From an uncultured Burkholderiales bacterium (lineage in GTDB: Bacteria > Pseudomonadota > Gammaproteobacteria > Burkholderiales > Burkholderiaceae_C): a stretch of 8,662 nucleotides of DNA. Below the pieces are notes generated by a model. The model saw only the letters and a list, made by a program, of their open reading frames with translations. It was not told where the DNA came from and searched no databases. How positions within the stretch are numbered: the stretch's first letter is position 1; every line of letters starts with the position of its first letter. Positions 6,858 through 8,662 of the stretch are shown one piece after another. The position numbers and the translations under genes are program-made. Where the stretch lies: positions 1-8,662 of the forward strand of contig CAIODE010000222.1 of assembly GCA_903856875.1 (NCBI GenBank), in the 5' to 3' direction.

Positions 6858-8662
6858 TTAAGCCAGCTTGGCCCTTCGAAATTGATTGACCATCATGGGA
6901 ATGACAAGGATCACGCCGACGATGGTGGCGGTCAGGCTTGGCGCAATCATCAGCAAGGCGGCGAACAAACAAGACAATTGTTCCCAACGCTTCATTTCCA
7001 CCATGAAGAATTTGCTGAGCGCTGCAGCCATGAGTGTGATGCCCATCACACAACCTGTGAAGGTGATGATGAAGCTTTCCCATGTGAAGCCCTTAGCCAC
7101 TAACAACAAAGAGGGTGAAAACACAAAGACAAAGGGCACCAAGGCTTTGGCCAAGCCCAAGCGGAAAGCTGTATTGCCGGTTTTAAACGGGTCACTGCCT
7201 GCCATGCCTGCCGCAGCATAGGCTGCCAAGGCTACTGGCGGTGTGATATCGGCCAGTACACCGTAATAAAAGACAAAGAAGTGGGCCACCAAGGGCTCGA
7301 CACCAAGGCCAACCAAGGTAGGAGCTGCAACTGTCACCATGATGATGTAAGTCGCTGTAGTGGGTACACCGCAGCCCATCAAAATGCAAACCAAGCCCGT
7401 CATGATGAGTGCAGCCAGCAAGGTGATGGTGTTCAGGGACATCCATTCAGAGGGAATCACGCCACCCATGACAGCTGAAATACTTTGCGCAGCTTGGGTG
7501 ATGATGTAGCTGATTTTGAACCCCACGCCTGTGAGGGTGACCACACCAATCACGATGCCGACAGTGGCAGCGGCTGCACCTACTGCCAACGCATATTTGG
7601 CGCCTGTTTCAAGTGCCTCCACCAAAACATGGGGTTCAATGCGCCCTCGCACACCCGCCCAAATGTAAGCTGCAGAACCGACCGCCAAAGCCACTGCAAA
7701 CAAGACCAATTTGATGGTGCTGTTGTCATTGCCGAAGTCAGATAAAGCAATGGTCATCAAGATGCCGTGCATCAACACCAAGAGACCCCAGTTTTTCAAC
7801 TGATTGCCACTGATCTTGGTAGACATGCCCACAATGGCGCAAGAGCTGATACCAACGAATGCAGCCAGATAAGGTGTGCGACCAGAAACTAAAATGCTGA
7901 TCAATAAAACGAGAGGAATGAGGGTGGGCCAGCGCATTTGCAATGACTCACGCAATCGAGGCATTTCTTCTTCGGTCAGGCCACGCAGGCCGTAACGCTT
8001 GGCTTCAAAGTGAACTTGCATGAACACGCCGAAGAAGTGCATGAAGGCTGGCACCACAGATGCGGCGACGATGGTTTGATAAGGCACGTTCAAGAATTCA
8101 ATCATCAAGAACGCTGCGGCACCCAAAACAGGTGGCGTAATTTGGCCGCCCGTGGATGACGCTGCTTCAACCGCTGCAGCAAAGTGTTTTTTGTAGCCCA
8201 CGCGAATCATGGCGGGAATGGTGAGTGAACCCACCGTGACGGCATTGGCTACCGACGAGCCACTGAGCATGCCAAACAAAGCAGAACCAAACACGCTGAC
8301 CTTGGCAGGGCCGCCTGCATAACGACCGGCAATGCTGGAAGCTACGTCTAGGAACAATTGGCCTAAGCCAATGCGCGTGGCCATGACGCCAAACAACACG
8401 AAGTGGAAAACGTAGGTGGCCACCACGCCCACCGCCACGCCGTAAATGCCTTGGCTGGTGAGGTATTGGTGATTGATCATCATGGACCAATTGGCGCCCG
8501 CATGCTTCAGTAATCCGGGGAAGTAGGGGCCTAAACGTGCATACACCGAAAAGCCAAGGGCAATGAGTGTCAGTGGCCAACCCATGGACCGCCTTGTGGC
8601 TTCCAGCAAGGTGATGAACAAGATACTGCCCATGATGACGTCCATGTTGCTGGGGTTGCCCA
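6858..8662 (-). CDS. TRAP transporter fused permease (4TM/12TM, DctQM fusion), N-terminus outside window
   Basis: Inner-membrane permease in which the small and large TRAP subunits are fused, the type usually paired with a TAXI solute-binding protein. The frame stays open to the right edge: the codons before the ATG at 8645 encode GNPSN and continue the family pattern up to LLEATRRSMGW, so that ATG is internal and about 601 residues are visible, with the N-terminal helices missing. Numbered from the ATG at 8645, landmarks are GSALFGMLSGSSVANAVTVG (120-139), STGGQITPPVLGAAAF (164-179), MGCGVPTTATY (423-433) and GVLADITPPVALAAYAAAG (462-480). C-terminal helices lie at about 527-543 and 556-585. 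Its binding protein is not in the window and may lie to the right. Convergent with the racemase-like gene, with a likely terminator in between. Confidence 0.92.
   Translation of the reverse strand, partial: GNPSNMDVIMGSILFITLLEATRRSMGWPLTLIALGFSVYARLGPYFPGLLKHAGANWSMMINHQYLTSQGIYGVAVGVVATYVFHFVLFGVMATRIGLGQLFLDVASSIAGRYAGGPAKVSVFGSALFGMLSGSSVANAVTVGSLTIPAMIRVGYKKHFAAAVEAASSTGGQITPPVLGAAAFLMIEFLNVPYQTIVAASVVPAFMHFFGVFMQVHFEAKRYGLRGLTEEEMPRLRESLQMRWPTLIPLVLLISILVSGRTPYLAAFVGISSCAIVGMSTKISGNQLKNWGLLVLMHGILMTIALSDFGNDNSTIKLVLFAVALAVGSAAYIWAGVRGRIEPHVLVEALETGAKYALAVGAAAATVGIVIGVVTLTGVGFKISYIITQAAQSISAVMGGVIPSEWMSLNTITLLAALIMTGLVCILMGCGVPTTATYIIMVTVAAPTLVGLGVEPLVAHFFVFYYGVLADITPPVALAAYAAAGMAGSDPFKTGNTAFRLGLAKALVPFVFVFSPSLLLVAKGFTWESFIITFTGCVMGITLMAAALSKFFMVEMKRWEQLSCLFAALLMIAPSLTATIVGVILVIPMMVNQFRRAKLA

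Noticed and set aside
8167..8580. Open minus-strand frame of 137 codons inside the fused permease
   Set aside because: Overlaps the permease in another frame; the His/Arg/Cys-rich translation is typical of a shifted frame.

Overview
The window looks like chromosomal DNA of a betaproteobacterium, most likely Burkholderiales/Comamonadaceae (Limnohabitans, Polaromonas or Rhodoferax-like). This is inferred from the protein flavour and the gene classes (TRAP transporters, a form II CoxL-type molybdenum hydroxylase, a racemase-like enzyme), not from a marker gene. It is densely coding, with seven recognisable genes, two of them cut by the window edges. I see no tRNA, rRNA, CRISPR array, insertion sequence or phage gene.

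Layout, left to right. Positions 1-3016 hold a three-gene set on the minus strand, read coxS -> coxL -> coxM: the [2Fe-2S] subunit (2549-3016), the molybdopterin subunit (163-2538) and the start of the FAD subunit (1-140, running off the left edge). The active-site loop AYRGAGR and the S-L-M order both mark this as form II of the carbon monoxide dehydrogenase family, so it is probably a hydroxylase or dehydrogenase of an unknown organic substrate and not a proven CO dehydrogenase. A 140-bp gap with a small inverted repeat separates it from a complete three-part TRAP transporter on the same strand: dctP (5009-6010), dctQ (4472-5005) and dctM (3157-4467, GTG start).

A 54-bp divergent spacer follows. 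Next comes a plus-strand gene for an Asp/Glu racemase superfamily protein with both catalytic cysteines (6065-6772). It converges on a second, different TRAP permease on the minus strand, of the fused 4TM/12TM type (6858 to the right edge, N-terminus missing). A hairpin with a T tract between the two convergent genes looks like the terminator of the fused permease.

How it may work together: dctPQM and coxSLM run in the same direction, so a simple model is that a carboxylate-type compound is bound in the periplasm by DctP, imported by DctQM, and oxidised by the CoxSLM-like enzyme. The racemase or isomerase-like protein and the second TRAP permease may handle related or downstream carboxylates. 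The substrate cannot be read from the sequence. Nothing here is clearly a new class of system; the interest lies in the linkage of these parts.
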